Source of the DNA: Verrucomicrobiota bacterium
GTDB taxonomy: Bacteria; Verrucomicrobiota; Verrucomicrobiia; Verrucomicrobiales; Verrucomicrobiaceae
Assembly: GCA_025360015.1 (NCBI GenBank)
Contig: JANYCZ010000067.1
Span: 1 to 64,000, forward strand
Direction: 5' to 3'
DNA: 64,000 nt
How positions within the stretch are numbered: the stretch's first letter is position 1; each line of letters starts with the position of its first letter. The notes under the pieces were generated by a model, which was not told the DNA's origin, made no database searches, and saw only the letters and a list, made by a program, of their open reading frames with translations. Positions 37,701-52,700 of the stretch are shown here, piece by piece. The translations under genes were made by a program, and so were the position numbers.

Positions 37701-40700
37701 CGTGGCGCCCGAATTGAGCACCAGAGCGTCGGCCACCTGGGCGGAGGTCGTAGCCGTGATCACCGGAGCCGTGTTGAACTTGTAGAACAGCGCGTTTTGT
37801 GGAGACGAGGCGCCCAGCTTGAGGGTGCCCAGGTTCAGCGTGGTGGTGCCGGTGTAGGCATTGCCGCTGGTGGCACCGAAGATGAGCGTACCGTCACCCG
37901 ACTTCGTGAAACCACCGGTGGTAGGAGCAAAAGCACCCCCCAGTGGCACGGTCAGTGTAAGCGTGTTGGCTGCGCCAAACACATGAATCAGCGCCTCACG
38001 GTTGCCCGCGACATTGATCATGCCCGCACCACCGATGGTGTTCGTCGCGGTGGCCAGGATGCCGCCGCTGTCGATCGAGAGATTGACGTTGGAATTAAGG
38101 GTGACGCCAGTGGAGATCGCGTTGAAGGTCAGCGAATTGATGCCTGTGGTCTGGAAGCTGTTGGGCGTGGCATTCGTCAATGTGGCAGCGGTCACGAGTC
38201 GGACGTTCACGTCCGTAGCGCTGTTGGCGACAGCACCGGCCGGCAGAGTCGTGGCGAAGTTGGCTGAGGCCATGGGTGCAAGGCCATTGGCCGCCGTGTA
38301 GTTGGCGAAGGTCGCGTTCACTCCACCCGTGGCCGTGGCACCAGACTCGATCACGATCCAAGGAATGATACCAGTAGCGGTCGTCGCACCAAACACATCG
38401 GTGCTGCCGGTGGTTGCAGGAGTCGTACCAAAAATAATGTTCGTGTTGCCTGCAGCAGGGACACCGTTGCCAATGCCCGTTCCACGAATGAAGGCAGTGG
38501 CGCCGGTGGCGCGGGTGAGCGTGCCGGCACCGGTGCTGCTGAACTCGACGTTGGCACCATTGCTGGTGAGGGTGACGAGGTTGAACTCATTGCCGAAGGC
38601 CAGCGCACCCGTGCCAATGGCTTCGTTCACAGCAGTGGTGGCATTGCCGATGATGTTAAACGCACCACCATTCAGAGTGATCGTACGGTTATTGCCCGCG
38701 CCCCCTGCACGGGTGGAGGACGCAGCGGAGACGTTGTCAAAGGTCAGCGTGTTCGTTGGAATGATGCCGGAAACCGCGCCTGTGCCCACGGTGATGTTGC
38801 CGCCCGTGCCCGCCTGACCGGCAGCGCCCGAAACAACGACCGTGCCTTCGGTGATGGTGAGACCGCTCTGCGTGTTCGCGGCCGTCAGGGTCAGGGTGTT
38901 GCTGCCCACCTTGGTGAGCAGGAAGGCGCCGCTGACCACGCCATTAAGCGTGATGTTGCCTCCGGCGGTGCCAGTGCTGACGGAATTGACCCAGTCGGAG
39001 CCGATGAAACTCGCCGCAGTCAGCGTGATCGTCCCGCCCAGCACCGAGGCGGTGCTGGAAGAGTTCACCAGCACACCCAGCGTGTTGCGCGTGGTGGTGA
39101 AGTTGGTGCGCCCTGCACCGGCGATGGAGAGGTTTTCAGACATGCTGATGCCGTTCAGGTCCAGCACAGCTCCCGAGGAGATGGTGGTTGTTCCGATCGT
39201 GTCACCCAGCGCGTTGATCTGACCGATCTTGAGAATGCCGTTGCTGACGACGATCGAACCGAGCAGCGTGGTGCTGTTGTCCGTGTTCAGATTGAGGGTG
39301 TCCGCCCCAACCTTCGTCAGCGTGATGCCGGAGGCGGCGTTCACCACCGCAAGGGTCAGATTGCCGTAGCCACCGACGGAGGCATTGGTGGCAAGCGTGA
39401 GCGCACCGCTCAGGCTGGCTGCATTGCCGCTGCTGTTCCACAGGGCCGCATTGCTGCCAGCGGTAAGGGCAGCGGAGCCAGTGCCATTGATGACCACATT
39501 CCCGGCGACGCCGGTCTGGCCGTTCAGATCAAGGGTGCCACTGGTGGCATTGGCCAGAGCCACGGCTGAACCGGTCGCCGTTGCGTTTTGTGAGATGGTG
39601 TATTGCGTCGCACTGTCAACGCTCACGACGTAGGCGCCGGCTGGGATGCCCGTGCCGCTCACCGCCATGCCCTGCTGCAGGGCAGCAGTGCTGCTTACAC
39701 CCGTGATGACTCCCGTCCCGTTCGTCGTGTTCCCGGTGACACCCGTGGTGCTGCTGTTGGACACGGTGGTGGTGCCCGCTGGCAGGGCACCTGAAGCGTT
39801 GAGCTGCACAAAGCCGCCTTGAATGGCAAGATCGCCGGTGAAGGTAGCTGTGTTGTTGCCCCCGAGCACGAGCGTGCCCTGGCCGGTTTTGATCAGCGCG
39901 CTGCTGGTGCCGCTGCCGGTGACGAGTCCAGTCCCGCTTTCGGTGATGGTGCCGAGGAGATCCAGAGCGCCTGCAGCCGCAGTGGCGGTGTTGGTCGTGG
40001 CAATGATCACACCACTGCCGATGCTGGTCGCGCCACCGGCGCCAAACCAGCCAGAGCCAAAGCTGCCATTGGTGCCATTGGTGACGTTCAGCACCGAGTT
40101 GGCTCCCAGCGTTAAGCTGTGTGAGGTGTCGATGACTGCGCCGAATACCGTGCCGCCGGTGTCAATGGTCGCTGTGGTGCTGGACGCGAGGGTATAGTCG
40201 TTGCTGATGATGGCCGCACCGTTGAAGCCGTTTGCCGCTGTCGGCAGCGCCGTGGTGTAGAAGGCCGTGGATCCGCCGACGGTCTGGAAGGCGTTGCTGG
40301 TGTCGGTACCCGAATACAGCAGGCGGTAGGCACCACCGGTTCCGCTGTTCGCAAACTTGTAGGAGATGGCGTGATAGCCGGCTGTCAGATTCACCGTCAC
40401 TGCGGCTGAATCCGTGAACGGATGTCCGAAGGCATCTGCGGACACCACATTGCCATCAACGACCAGCGTCATACCGTCATCTGTACCAGAACGGAAGGTA
40501 TAATTGCCACCCGCAGTGACCTGCAGGAATCCAGAGAAGGTGGCAACCGTGGTGACAGCCGTGCCGCTGATGGTGTTAGGGCGGTTGCCAAAGGCACCGT
40601 CGCCGAGGTTCGCAACCAGGAAATTGCTGCCCGTGTAGCCAATTCCGGCGTTCTGCGCATTAAGCACCCCACTGACCGTGGGGATGGTGGCAAAGTTGCC

Positions 40701-43700
40701 CGTCAGCCCACTGGCAGTGTAGCCGTAGGACGTCATGTTCGCCCCGGTAAGCACGGCATTCTGGATGTTCAGCGGATAGGAACCGTTCAGAACCACTGGA
40801 TTGCTGGCAAGCGTGGTGGAGGTGCCGAGCGTCACAAGATCCGGGAACTGCAGGGTGCCCTGGCCGATATTGATCGGCTTGTCGCCTGAGTAACCATAGA
40901 TGACCACCGTGGTCCCGGAGGCCACGTTGATCTCCGGAGCGCCACCTCCCACCACACCACCGCTGAGGTTGGTGATGCGGAGGATGTAGTTGTTGGCACC
41001 GGAGACGTTCAGGATGTTGCCCGCGCCCAAAGATAGGTCGGCCACCACGATGGTGTTGTTTGTGTTCGCTCCGTTGTTGCCGATGTTCAGGTTCGAAACC
41101 GCGCCCGCAGTGATGATCGTGTTGGCGTAGTTGATGATACCAAAGTTGCCGGTCCCGTTGTTCACCAATGAGAGCAGACCACCGTTCCCGATGGTCGCAG
41201 CCGTGCCGCTGAACACCGGGGCGGTGCTGCTCGAATTGAGGCTGGCCAGGGTCAGCGTACCCGCATTGACCCTCACACCACCGGTGAAGGTGTTGTTGTT
41301 GCCAAGGACGAGAGTTCCGAGGCCTTCTTTGGTGATGCTGTAGCCATTGCCACCGTCAGCGATGACGCTGTTGAGGGTCAGGGTTGCCTGCGGGGCATCC
41401 ACAGTGACCGTGGTATTTCCCGTCAAGATGGTCGTGGCGTTGTTGCCATTCAGAGTCAGGCTGTTCGTGCCCTTGAGGGCGACCTGGGTGCCAGCGAGCG
41501 TCACCGCGTTGCTCAGGGTAAACGCACCGGCGGAAGTGAGGTAGGTTCCTGCGGCACCAATCGTCAAGGCACCTGTGCCGAGGGGGCCGCTGGTAAACGC
41601 GCTCACCACTCCCGTGGTGCCGTCACGCGTGGTGACGTTGGTGCTGGCTCCGATGGCCAGACCGCCACCCGTGACGGTCACGCCACCGGTGAAGAGGTTC
41701 GTGCCCGAGAGCGCCAGCAGGCCGTTCCCAGCCTTGGTGATGCCGGCCCCGCTTGCAGCAGAATCACCGATCGGCGCAGTGATGCTCAGCGTCGGCGTGA
41801 CATTGGCCACGGTGCTGTCACCATTGATCGTCACCGCGTTGACCGTCATCGTGCGCGTCGCACCATTCAGATCCAGGGCGATGCCGCCGGTTCCTGTGCC
41901 CGAAAGGGTGGAAATGGAGCCTGCATTGGAGGAGCCTGCCGTGATGTTGCCAGTCAGGGCAAGAATACCGGCACCGGTGGTGACAGAAGGTGCGGTGGCA
42001 CCACCGTCATTGTCAAAGGTCAGACCAGCGAGTGTCTGATTAAAGTTGTTGAGGTTAAGCAAGGCTCCCAGACCTCTGAGGACGGGTGTGATGGCAAAAT
42101 TAATCTGATTGGCCTGCAGCAGGCGCACGTTGCCACCGTTGATGACCAGGGAATCCGCGAGGTTGGTCGCCAGCGGGATGGCCGAATTTCCTGTCGTGCC
42201 GTTTGCACCAGTCACGTTGAGGTCAAACGTCCCATTGTTAACCCCGTTCGGTGCATTGACGGTAGTGCCGCCAGTGTAGCTGCTCAGTCCATTGACGATC
42301 TGCAGATCGCCCGTGTTGTATCCGGTGAATACAAGGCGCACCGCCTGGCTGCCATTGTCCACGATGCGTGAATTCATGATCACCGGAGTGGCGGCTGTCG
42401 CAGTGATCACCATCTGCAGGTCCACAGATCCCGTGCCGCCCACACCACCTGCCGTGAAACGGCCGCTGTCCAGTGTGGCACCAATGTTCGTGGTGAAGGC
42501 CCCCGTTTTGATAAACGCGCCTGCGGTTAGATTCAAAACGTCGGTGGCACTTGCAAAGGTGATGGTCTGGGTCGCACCGGGATTCAGATTCAAGCCATTG
42601 ATGTTCAGCCCGCCTGTCGGCAGCGCGATCGCGGCAGTTGCCACCTTGTAATTGCCTGTCGCGTTGCTTGCGGCCGGGAGAACGGAGCCGTCATACCCCT
42701 GGTATCCAGCAGAGCCGAGCGCTGCAAGACCTCCAGTCGCATTTCCGGCAGACGGTGCCACATAACTCACAAAATCACCCCCCCCGGAGTTCATCCATGG
42801 GATGATGCCGTTGACCATCAGGCTGGTGCCGTTGGCGACGGTCATACGCACAGCACTTCCCATCTGCCCGGCCATTCCATTTAGCAGGAGCATCGCTCCA
42901 TTAGTCTGGGTAAAGTTGCCAAAGGACAGCACCAGTGAGCGCACGGAACCATTGACACCCAGGGTCAGGGCGATGTTGTTGCCACCCTCGGCAAACAGGG
43001 CGTCCCCAAGTGTTTCTGAGGAGTTGGTGAGGTCACGTCCCGTCATCGACAGCACGCCGCTGCGGAAGGTGAATGAGGCGCCGTTATTGATACGGTCGGC
43101 AACGGCCATGGTGCCACCATCACTCAGTACCAATGTCGCCCCCTGAATGGCAACACTGCTGGTGCCGGACAAACGAGCTTCATCAGTCAAGGTCAGGCTG
43201 CTGCCATTGATGAGGGTGCCGCCGGTGTAGGTGTTGTCACTGTAGAAGGTGCTGCCGATGCTGCCAGACTTGTTAAAGTACACGTTGCCGGTGATCTGAC
43301 CGCCCCAGGAGTTGGCCGTCGCGTTGCTTTGCACCGAAATCAAGGTCGCCGCCGTGGCGGAGGTGATGATGCCGCCAGAACCTGCAAAGGCCGTGCGGTT
43401 CGGCGCGCTCAAATCTCCCACCATCTGGACGGTGCCGTTAAGATCCAGTGCACCGCCACCATAACCAAGCGCCACCGTTCCAGTAGCTGTGGCCGCTTGC
43501 GAGAGAGTGATCTGCGTACCATTGACCACGCTGGCAATGAACGTACCACCCGTGATGCCTGTGCCTCGGACATACTGTCCTGCATACAGCCCCGCAGTGC
43601 TGGCCAGCGTCACCGTGGTCGTGCCAGTGGCGGTGGTGGAACTCACGGAAGAAACCGTGCCAGGGCCCACGCTCAGGAGCTGGCCATTGGTTCCGCCTTG

Positions 43701-46700
43701 AGCCCCCTGCCAGAGGGTGTTTTCTCCACCCGCCAGTTTCACGGTGCCATCCAGCACCGAAAAGACGTTGGCTCCGGTGTTGAAGAACTGCTTGGTATTG
43801 AAGGTCAGCAGACCGCCAAGCCCCTTGGTCATGTTGTTTGAACTCGTGATGGCGGCGTTCACTGCCAGGCTGTCTCCCGTGTCCACCAGGAGGCCGCCTT
43901 CCACCGCCGCGAAGGCGATGACTGGGGCTGAGTTCAGCGCGGCGAGCGTCGCATTGCCGATGGTCTGGTTTGCGCCGACCGAGAGGATGTTCGCCGCTGT
44001 GAGCGCGAGCTGCGTGCCGCCCGAAGTGCCAAAAGTCACATCCGTGCCCGTGCCTTCGATTCTCAGGGCATTCAGGGTGCGCAGATTCAAGCCGGAATTG
44101 CTGACCACGGTTGTGTCACCCGTGACACGGTAGGTGTTCGTGGCCGAGAACAGCCCCGTGATGAGATCTTTCGAAGCATTGATGCCATAGGCAGTGCCCC
44201 CGTTGACGTTGGTAAAGCTCAGGTCCGTGCCAGTCCCGGTGCCGTCGCTCACCGCGTAGGCCGCACCATTCAGCGCTCCCACCCCCGCCAAAGCCACCGT
44301 CAGCGCGGTGGATGCCGAGGCGGTGGCAGTGGTGGACACCGTGAAGGTCGTCGGGCTGGTGATGCCCGTCACCACACCGGTGATGTTGGCATTCGTCACA
44401 GACTGCCCCACTATCATTTGGTAGGTGTTGCCCGTGGTGAGCGTGACCACATTGCTGCCGCTGACCGTGGTGGCCGTAGGCGTCGCCGCGGCGGCGTAGG
44501 TGGCAAAGTTCGTGCCGGCAGCGTCAATGACCACCCCGCGCTGGATGAGGTTGCCCGTCAGCGTGGGTGCGGTGGTGAGGATCAGGCGGTTGGTCGCCAT
44601 GCCCAAGGTCTGGGTGCTCGCAAAGGTCAGCACAGACCCGCCGGACACCAGGTTGCCTGCCAGGCTGGCAAAGGTCAGCGTGCTGCTGGCTGCGCCTGCA
44701 TTGTTCATGGTGATGGTGTTGCCGCCCCAGGAAGAAGTCAGAGCGCCGAAGGTCAGCGTCGAGGCCGAGGTGCCGTTTCCAACAAAGGTCAGCCTGCCGG
44801 TTGCCAGACCCACCGTGCGCGCACCGCCGAAGCGTGTCGAAGCCGTGCCGGTGTCATCAATGTTCAGCAAACCACCGTTCTGGACGGTGATGTTGCCGGT
44901 GGCGGCGCTGAAGAGGCCTGCTCCACTCACATTCAGAGTGCCTTGGGTGACAGTAGGCGTGGCGGTGGTGGTCATAGCGCCAGTGATATTCATGGTACCA
45001 GTGCCGATTTTAACGAAAGTGGCCGTATTGGCCGCGTCGCTAGCCAGATTGATGATGCCAGTGCCCACCGCGTTGAACGTCGGACTGTTCCCGAGAGCGA
45101 GGCCGCCAATGTTCAGCGTGGCTCCATCTGCCGCGCCGAAGGTGACGCCCACGCCGGCCGTGTTGGTAATGGTGCCGTTGATGGTGTTGACGCCGCTCGC
45201 AGAGAACACCCCGCCGGTGTTGTTGATGCCTGAGGTCGCACCACTGACGGACGCCATGTTGATGGCATTCGAAATCGTGATGCTGTTGGTCAGGTAGAGA
45301 GCAGCGCCACCCACGGCAGATGTCGTGCCACCCAGGATGATCTGCCCGCCGCCGAGCGCGTTGGCATTATTGATCTGGATGACACCACCAGCGATGGTCG
45401 TGGTGCCGGTGGTGCGGGTGGAATTGTTGGCCGTGATGATCAGGGTGCCGATGTCGTTCTTCTGGAACGCATTGCCCGCAGCACTGAATGTGAAGGCGGT
45501 GTCCAGGGTCGCAACGGTGCCAGCCGACACGTCAATGCCCACCGTGGCCGCGTTGAGATTGATGGTGCGGCCCGTGAGGGTGTAGGTGGTGCCCCCAGCC
45601 AGACGCAGACCCTGCGTGGCGGAGTTGGCGGAGAGACGGACCACGTTGGCAGTGTCTCCGAGCGCGCCGTTGCTGGTGGCGGAGAGAATGCCCGCCGTCA
45701 CGTCAATGAGGGAACCGCTGCCGCCGTAGGTGTTGCCGCTGTTGGTCAGCTCCATCGTGCCCGCGCCGGACTTCGTGAAGGTGACGACGCCGGAGCCGGC
45801 GGCTCCCCCGCTGATGACACCCGCAAGGGTCAGGCCTTGGACCACATTGGAGTTGGTGGCGGTGGTGCCGATGTTGAACACCGGACCCGTCACCACGGAA
45901 CCACTGCCGGTGTTGCCCAAAGTCACCCCATTCGACACGGCTAGGCCGTAGCCATTGCCTGCAGTCAGGTTGATGCCGTTGGCCACTGAACTGAAGCTGG
46001 TAGGAGTAAGGATCTTGTTCACTGCCTGGTTCCACAGCACGGTCTGCCCGGCGCGGCCAATCGTCAGCGTCGGCACCGCCGAATCCAGGGAAAGCGCGCC
46101 CAGGTTGATGGCTTCATTCTGCACGTTACCATCGCCATCATGGAAAAGACTGATCGTGCCGCCGTTGTTGAAACTGATCGACGCCGAAGAACTGATGCCT
46201 GTCAGGTTGATGCTCAGGTTCCCCAGACCGGATTTCGTGAATGAGGTGAGGGAGCCCAGGCCGGAAACAGGCCCGTTCATGATCACGGTCAGGTTCGGGT
46301 TGTTGACGCCGAGGTTCCATGCGGCACCGCCCGTGTAGCTGACGACACCGGCCAGTGTCATCGTTCGTGCGGTCGCCACATTGGTGTTGTCGAAGGACTC
46401 ATTACCCTGAAACACAACCGGGTTAACGATGGTCCAACTCGTATCATTGAGGAGCAATGAAGTGCCCGCCCCCAGGGTCAGTGTTCCGGTGCCGACCGGG
46501 CCGTTTGCGATTACCAGCCCGCTGGCGACCGTCGATCCCGTTCCTGCGGTGATCGGTTGCACCGTCACGTTGCTGCTCGCACCCAGGATCACTCCACCGG
46601 CAGTGACATTCACACCGCTCGCAAAAGTGTTGGCGCCGCTGAGCAGCAGCAATCCGCCTCCGCTGACGCTAAGGCTGGTGCTCGTTCCAGCCCCGGTAAG

Positions 46701-49700
46701 GATGGAGCCGATGGTCAGGCCGGGGGCGATGGTGTCGTAGGTCTGTCCCCCGGCGGCAATGGCGCCCACGCTGATGGTGTTGACTCCGTTGGTCAGCACA
46801 ACGGAGCCTGTGCCGCTGACTGTGTTGGCAAAGGCTGCATTGGAAGTCGTGGCACTGAAGGGTGTCGCACTGGAGATCGTGAGCACACCTGCGCCGATGG
46901 CAAGCGTTGGGCCGTTGGTGGTGTCTCCACCATTGTTGTTGAAGTTGAAGCTGTTCAGCGTGTTGTTGCCCACCAACGTGAGGGTCGCGCGACCGTTCAA
47001 GGTGACATTGCTGCTGGTGGCAATCTGACCCGCGTTGGTGATCATGGTCACCGCAGCGCCCGTGCCCTGAACACCGCCGTTGATGGTGAGGTCACCAGGG
47101 ATGACGACATTGATGGTGCCGTTGGCAGTAGCGGCGCCACTCAGGTTCAAGGTCCCCTGATCGACAAACGTGCCGCCGGTGTAGCTGTTGAAGTTGGTCA
47201 GAGTCAGTGTGTTGGCTCCTGATTTGACCAATGTCACCGTGCCCGAACCACCGACTGCGGTCGCGCTCGTGTTTCTGATCGCCGCATTGATCGTGATCGT
47301 GTTTTGAGCACCGTAAATCACGAGTTCCGTATTCGAACTGGTCGCCGTACCAGCCGTCAGCACGCCGGGTGTGCCCACCGTACCGATAAGGGTTCCGTTG
47401 TTCACGTTGGCGCGGAGCAGGCCGCCCTGCTCAAGATCAAGTACATCCGTCGCACCGGTGAAGGCGATGTCATTCTGGAACGCACCGGCGATGCGGAGCA
47501 TTCCGGTCGTGGTGAGCGCGGTTGGCAGCGTGGTCGTCAATGCCGCGGTCGCCAGCAGGTTCGTCACATTCCCAGGCCCACCGCTAATGCCGCCGGCAAA
47601 GCCAAAGAGCACGCCGCCTGAAGAATAGCCAGCCGTATAGCTCTGATATCCGGCGCTGCTAAGTGCACCGACACCTTGCGTTGCATTGTAACCGGCAAAA
47701 TCGGTGGAGTTCGCAATCGCCCAGGCCGGAAGCACGAAGTTGCTGTTCACATTCAGTCCGGAAGGGTCCGTGAAGAGGATGCGCGGGTTGGCACCTTCAC
47801 TGCCCAGATTGGTGCCGCTGAAGTTGACGGTCACCCCGGCCCCCGTGGTGCGGGCGAAACTCGCAAAAGTCAGATCCCCTGTGGCGACGGAAGCTGTGGC
47901 GTTGCCATTGGCGGCAGCCGTGATCCCGTTGGCCCCTTGGGCTGCAGTGAGGGCGCCCAGCGTTTCCGAAGAGAGGGTGCTGGCACGTCCTACGTAACTG
48001 ATGAGACCGCCGCGCAAGGTGATGGCCGCCGAGTCATTCACGCGGTCATTGAGGTTGGTCTGCAGGTTGGCCGAGTTGTCGATCGTCAAAGTTGCGTAGT
48101 TGATGATGATCGCAGAGGTGTTCAGGAGGGTGGCGTTGTCACGCAAAGTGGTGATGCCGCCCATCAGAATCGTCTGGCCGGAATAGGACAGGGCGCTTTC
48201 CAAAGTGAGAGCGTTGGCACCCAAACGGGCAAAGGCACCGGTGCCGGTGATCGAGCCCGCATAAGTTCCAACGGCTGCCATGTTAGAAACCAGCATCCCG
48301 GAACCAAGGTTGATCGTGCCACCGGAGCCTGGAAGCGTGCCACCGGACAGGGTGCCCACGTACTGGACGTTGTTGTTCAGATTGACGACGCCGGTGTTGT
48401 TCACAGAGAGAGCCTGCGCGGCGGTGAAGAGCGTGTTGTTGCCATAGCTCAAGTTGAGCGTGCCATCGTTCACCGTCGTCTGCCCGGTGTAGAACTGCTG
48501 TCCGCTGAGGGTCAGAGTCCCTGGCAGGTTCTTGTTCATGCCCACTGCGCCGGTCATGCTGCCAGTCACATTCAAGGTCGTACCAGAGCCGATGTCGAAT
48601 GCTGCTTCCGCACCCAGTGCAATGCGGTCCATGCCCAGCGTGTGGGTGGTCCCACCGTTGGCAATAACGCCCCCGCTGGTAATGGTCAGAGTGGCGTTTT
48701 TCGTATTCGTCACACCGATCCCCACGGCTGTGGCATTGTTGATGTTCACAGCATTGACGGTGCGTGAGACAACGATGTTACTCTGGGTGATGAATCCTGA
48801 GCCAATCTTCAATGTGTCCAGGGCAAAGGATGAGTTGATGTCCGTGTAAGCGGTCGAGCCGATCACCAGCGGCACCGTGGCGTTGGTCGCCGAGGCGGAG
48901 AGTGTGAATGTCGTTGCACTTGTGATGGAGGCAATCGTGGTGCCAGCAGTGACACCTGATCCATAAACCGTGGAGCCTGCAGTGAGACCGACGGTGCTGG
49001 CCACGGTCACGGTGGTGCCACCGCTGATCACGCCGCTGATGGTCGGGATGTTGTAGCCTGCAAAGGCCTGGAGACCATTGGCGTTCGAGGCCAGACCCGT
49101 GTTGTTGTAGGTGGCGAAATCCGTGCCGTTGATCGTGTCGCGGGGCAGGATGCCCACCGTTGCCGCCGTGAGGGTGGGTGGCGTGGAGAAAATGACGCGG
49201 TTCGTCGCCGTGCCGAGGGTCGCATTGGACGTCCAGTTCACATAGGCACCCGTATTCGTCGTCAGCGTCGTGAAGTTCATCTGCGTCGTACCACCGTTGT
49301 TGGTGAGGTTGACGATGGACTGCCCGGCATTGAAGGTCAGCGTGTTGCCTGCGACACCTTCGGTGGAACCCGTGGTCGTCATGCCGATGAAATTCAAGGT
49401 GGCTCCATTGATGGTCAGCGGCTTGTCGCCGAGGCGGTCTGCCGTGGCCGGATTGGCAGAAGTGTTGTCCAAGGTGAACACAGCTCCATGGTTCACCGTG
49501 ATCCCGGATGTGCCGCTGAAACGACCATTGCCGCTCAGCGTGGTGGTGCCGCTGCTCAGTGTGGTGGCCCCCGTATAGGTGTTGTCAGCAGTCAGATTCA
49601 ATGCACCCGTGCCCAGATACTGGAACACACCCGCACCACCTGTGCCGTTGCTGATGACGCCGTTGAAGTTCGTTGTGCCGGCACCAGCCACCTGCAAGGT

Positions 49701-52700
49701 GCCGGTACCCGTACCAGCCTGCATCAGGTTCACCGAGGTATTCACGGTGAACGAGCCAGCCGTCAGGCTGTTGTAAAACAATCGGGTAGCGCCCCCATTG
49801 CCGGCGGCGTTGATCGCAAAAGTATCCACCGTCACCGAGTTCGCTCCCGTCAACGTGGGGAACGCCGAATTTGGATTGTTGGTCCCGGTACCTTGGAGCG
49901 AAATGGTTGGAAGCTGCGTATTGGTGATCGCCACGTTTGCCTGAAGGACACCACCGATAAAGGTCAATGTGCTGCCATTTAAGAAACCGGTGTTGCCAAT
50001 AACGGCTGTCCCCTGGGTGATGTTGAGAGCGGGAGCCGTATTGCCAGAGGTGTTGGTTCCGTTGAAGGTCACGATGCCGGTTCCATTCACCAAAAGATTG
50101 ACTGTCGCGGCAGAGCCACTACCGCCGGTACTCGTGATGTTTCCTAGAGTGGTGTTGCCGCTGCCCAAAATAGAAAGCGTGTGGGCTGTGGCGACTTCCG
50201 CATTGTTAAAGGTGCCAATCGTCAGGCTGGCCGGCGCAGTGATGGTGTTGGCAATCGTCCAGTTATTGGTAGTAGAGCCATTCACAATGCCCGGAATGCT
50301 GATGCTGTTGAGTCCGGTGAAGACAGAAATAGTATTGGCGTTAAGCTGCACTGCATTGTTGATGGTGAGTCCCCCGGTGCTGGTCGCAAAGATACCCGCA
50401 TTGCTGAGGGAGAGAAGTCCGGTTCCAATGGCGGCGCTGCCACCGATGCCCAGCAAGCCCCCACCCACCGCGGTGCCGCCCGTGTAGGTGTTGGTTCCGG
50501 ACAAAATCCACGTTCCCGCATCGGACTTGCTAAGGGTCAATGCCCCGCCGTTGTCAGCAAGTAGGGAGGTAATCGTGTTCGCGTCGCCATTGCTGCCACG
50601 CAAGGTCAGCGTCTTGGCGCTGGCAGCAGCATTGACCAAATTGGCGATCACCAAGGCCCCGCTGCCTGACTGGTCGATCGTCGTGCTAGCATTGAGGTTG
50701 AGCTGACGGGTTGTGGTTTCACCATTGCCGACATACAGCAGGCTCGCACCACCCAGATTGAGGATGCCGGAACCGTCACCAAATGCACTGGATGCGACAC
50801 TGCCGCCCCCAATGCTGTTCACAAACACGCTGCCAGCACTCAGGGTGGTGTTTCCCGAGTAGGTGTTGGCTCCCGTGATGTAGAGCGTGCCCGCACCAGT
50901 CTTGGTCAGACCGCTACCGGTGGAGCCGCTGAGGATGCCGGAAAGCGTGGCAAAGTCCGTGGTCGTGATGGCATTGTCATCCACCTGCACCGTTCGAACG
51001 GCACCGTTAAGGTTGATGTTGTTGATGAAATTGACATCCGACAGCGCCGTGCCCGAGTTTAGGATCAGGACACCCGTACCATTGACGAAGAAACCACTCC
51101 CCCAAGTAAGAGCGGCACCCGCCCCGAGATTGACGACGAGCTGGGAACTCGTGGCAGCAAAACCGCCGTTGCCATTGGTCGCCCACTGCACCTGGCCCGC
51201 ACCCGTCCCGAGCGCCCGTGTAAAGGTGCCGTTGGCTTCCAGCACCGTGTTGTTGGTGCTCGCGCCATTAAACACAAGATTGCTGTTGCCCGACAGATTG
51301 CTGATGCTGCCGAAAGTCAGCGTCGCCCCGCTGGCGACGGTCGCATTGGCGCTGAGACGAATGTGCGTCGGGTCGAGGATGGCTGCGATCGTCGTGCCCC
51401 CCGTAATGCCCGTGCCCGTGACGGCCTGACCGATGGCAAGTCCATTGGCATTGTTGACCCAGAGGTCCGTCGTGGCAGTCGCACCCGTCACCGTCGTGGT
51501 GCTGGTCGCGTTGGAACCGGCATCCTGCGCGCGCAGCACCCCGTTGATGATCGTTGTGGCACCTGAGTAAGTGTTGTTGATATTGCCGAGGACCCAGACC
51601 CCGTTGGCCGTGCCGGTGCCAGCACTGTTTTTCGTGATCGCCAAGGTGCTGCCACCACTGTCGGCCAGCACCAGATTGATCTGATTGTCCCCCGTGGAGT
51701 TACCGGTCAGTGTCAGCGTCTTCGCACCCACCACTCCTGCCAGGGCCACCGCATCCGTGCCCGTAACACCCCCGCTGCCGGAGGTGCCGTTAAAGAGCAA
51801 AGCGGCGTTATTCGCAGTGGTGGCGCCAATAATATTGTTCCCATAGGTTCCCGAAGAGTCAATGGAACCGTTGCCTGCCATAGTGAACAATCGGTCGATG
51901 GAGATTGACGGGGTCTGCGTTTCAGAATAAACAGTGGCATTGGAACCTTGATATTGGAGCGTGCCCCCGTTGAACACCAGATTGGCAGCCGCATTGGTGG
52001 AGGCACCAATGGAACTGGCAGTACCACCATTCGCCAGTGTGGTGGCCTGAAGGATGGCACCCGTTCCGCTCAGGATGGTTGCACCCGTATAAGTGTTAAG
52101 ACCGGTGAGCGCCACGCTACCGCTGGCACCGTTGCGGATCACCGTCAGCGCACTGGCACTGCCGTTTTGAATGATGCCGGAGAACATGCCTGCGCCACTC
52201 GCAGTGCTGATGCCAATCGCTAGAGCCGAGGCGGCCGCATTGCTGCTGGTGATGGTGCCCGCGCCACCCAGAGCACCAATGGTCACCGTGTTCAGCGCTG
52301 TCGCTCCTGTGTAGGGTGCCACATTGGCACCTGCACCATTGACATCAAAGGTTGTATTCTGCCGCAGGACAAAGGTGGTCGCAGCAGCCGGGGCACCAAT
52401 GGTCGCGGTGGCGGAGCCACTGGCCATCTGCACCGTGCCTTCATTGATGAAGACGTTGCCGCCGAAGGTGCTCGCGCCGCCGAGAATCATCGTGCCATTC
52501 CCCGCTTTGGTAAACAGGTCCGCAGTACCGTTGCCGATGGTTGAATTGACCGTCAGAGTGTTCGCCGAATTACCGCCACCCACCGTGAAAATGAGTTCGA
52601 ATACAGCCGAGCCGATGATGTTGTTGCCAGTGATGATGGCAGAATTTCCGCTGGCGCCTGTAGTGTCAAACATGATGCCGCCCTGCTGAGTGGCGCTCGT

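Noticed and set aside
43489-46035. Additional antisense frames such as 44500-45297 and 44418-45233
   Set aside because: Same shadow effect within the giant gene; two different overlapping frames cannot both be real, and neither has motifs.
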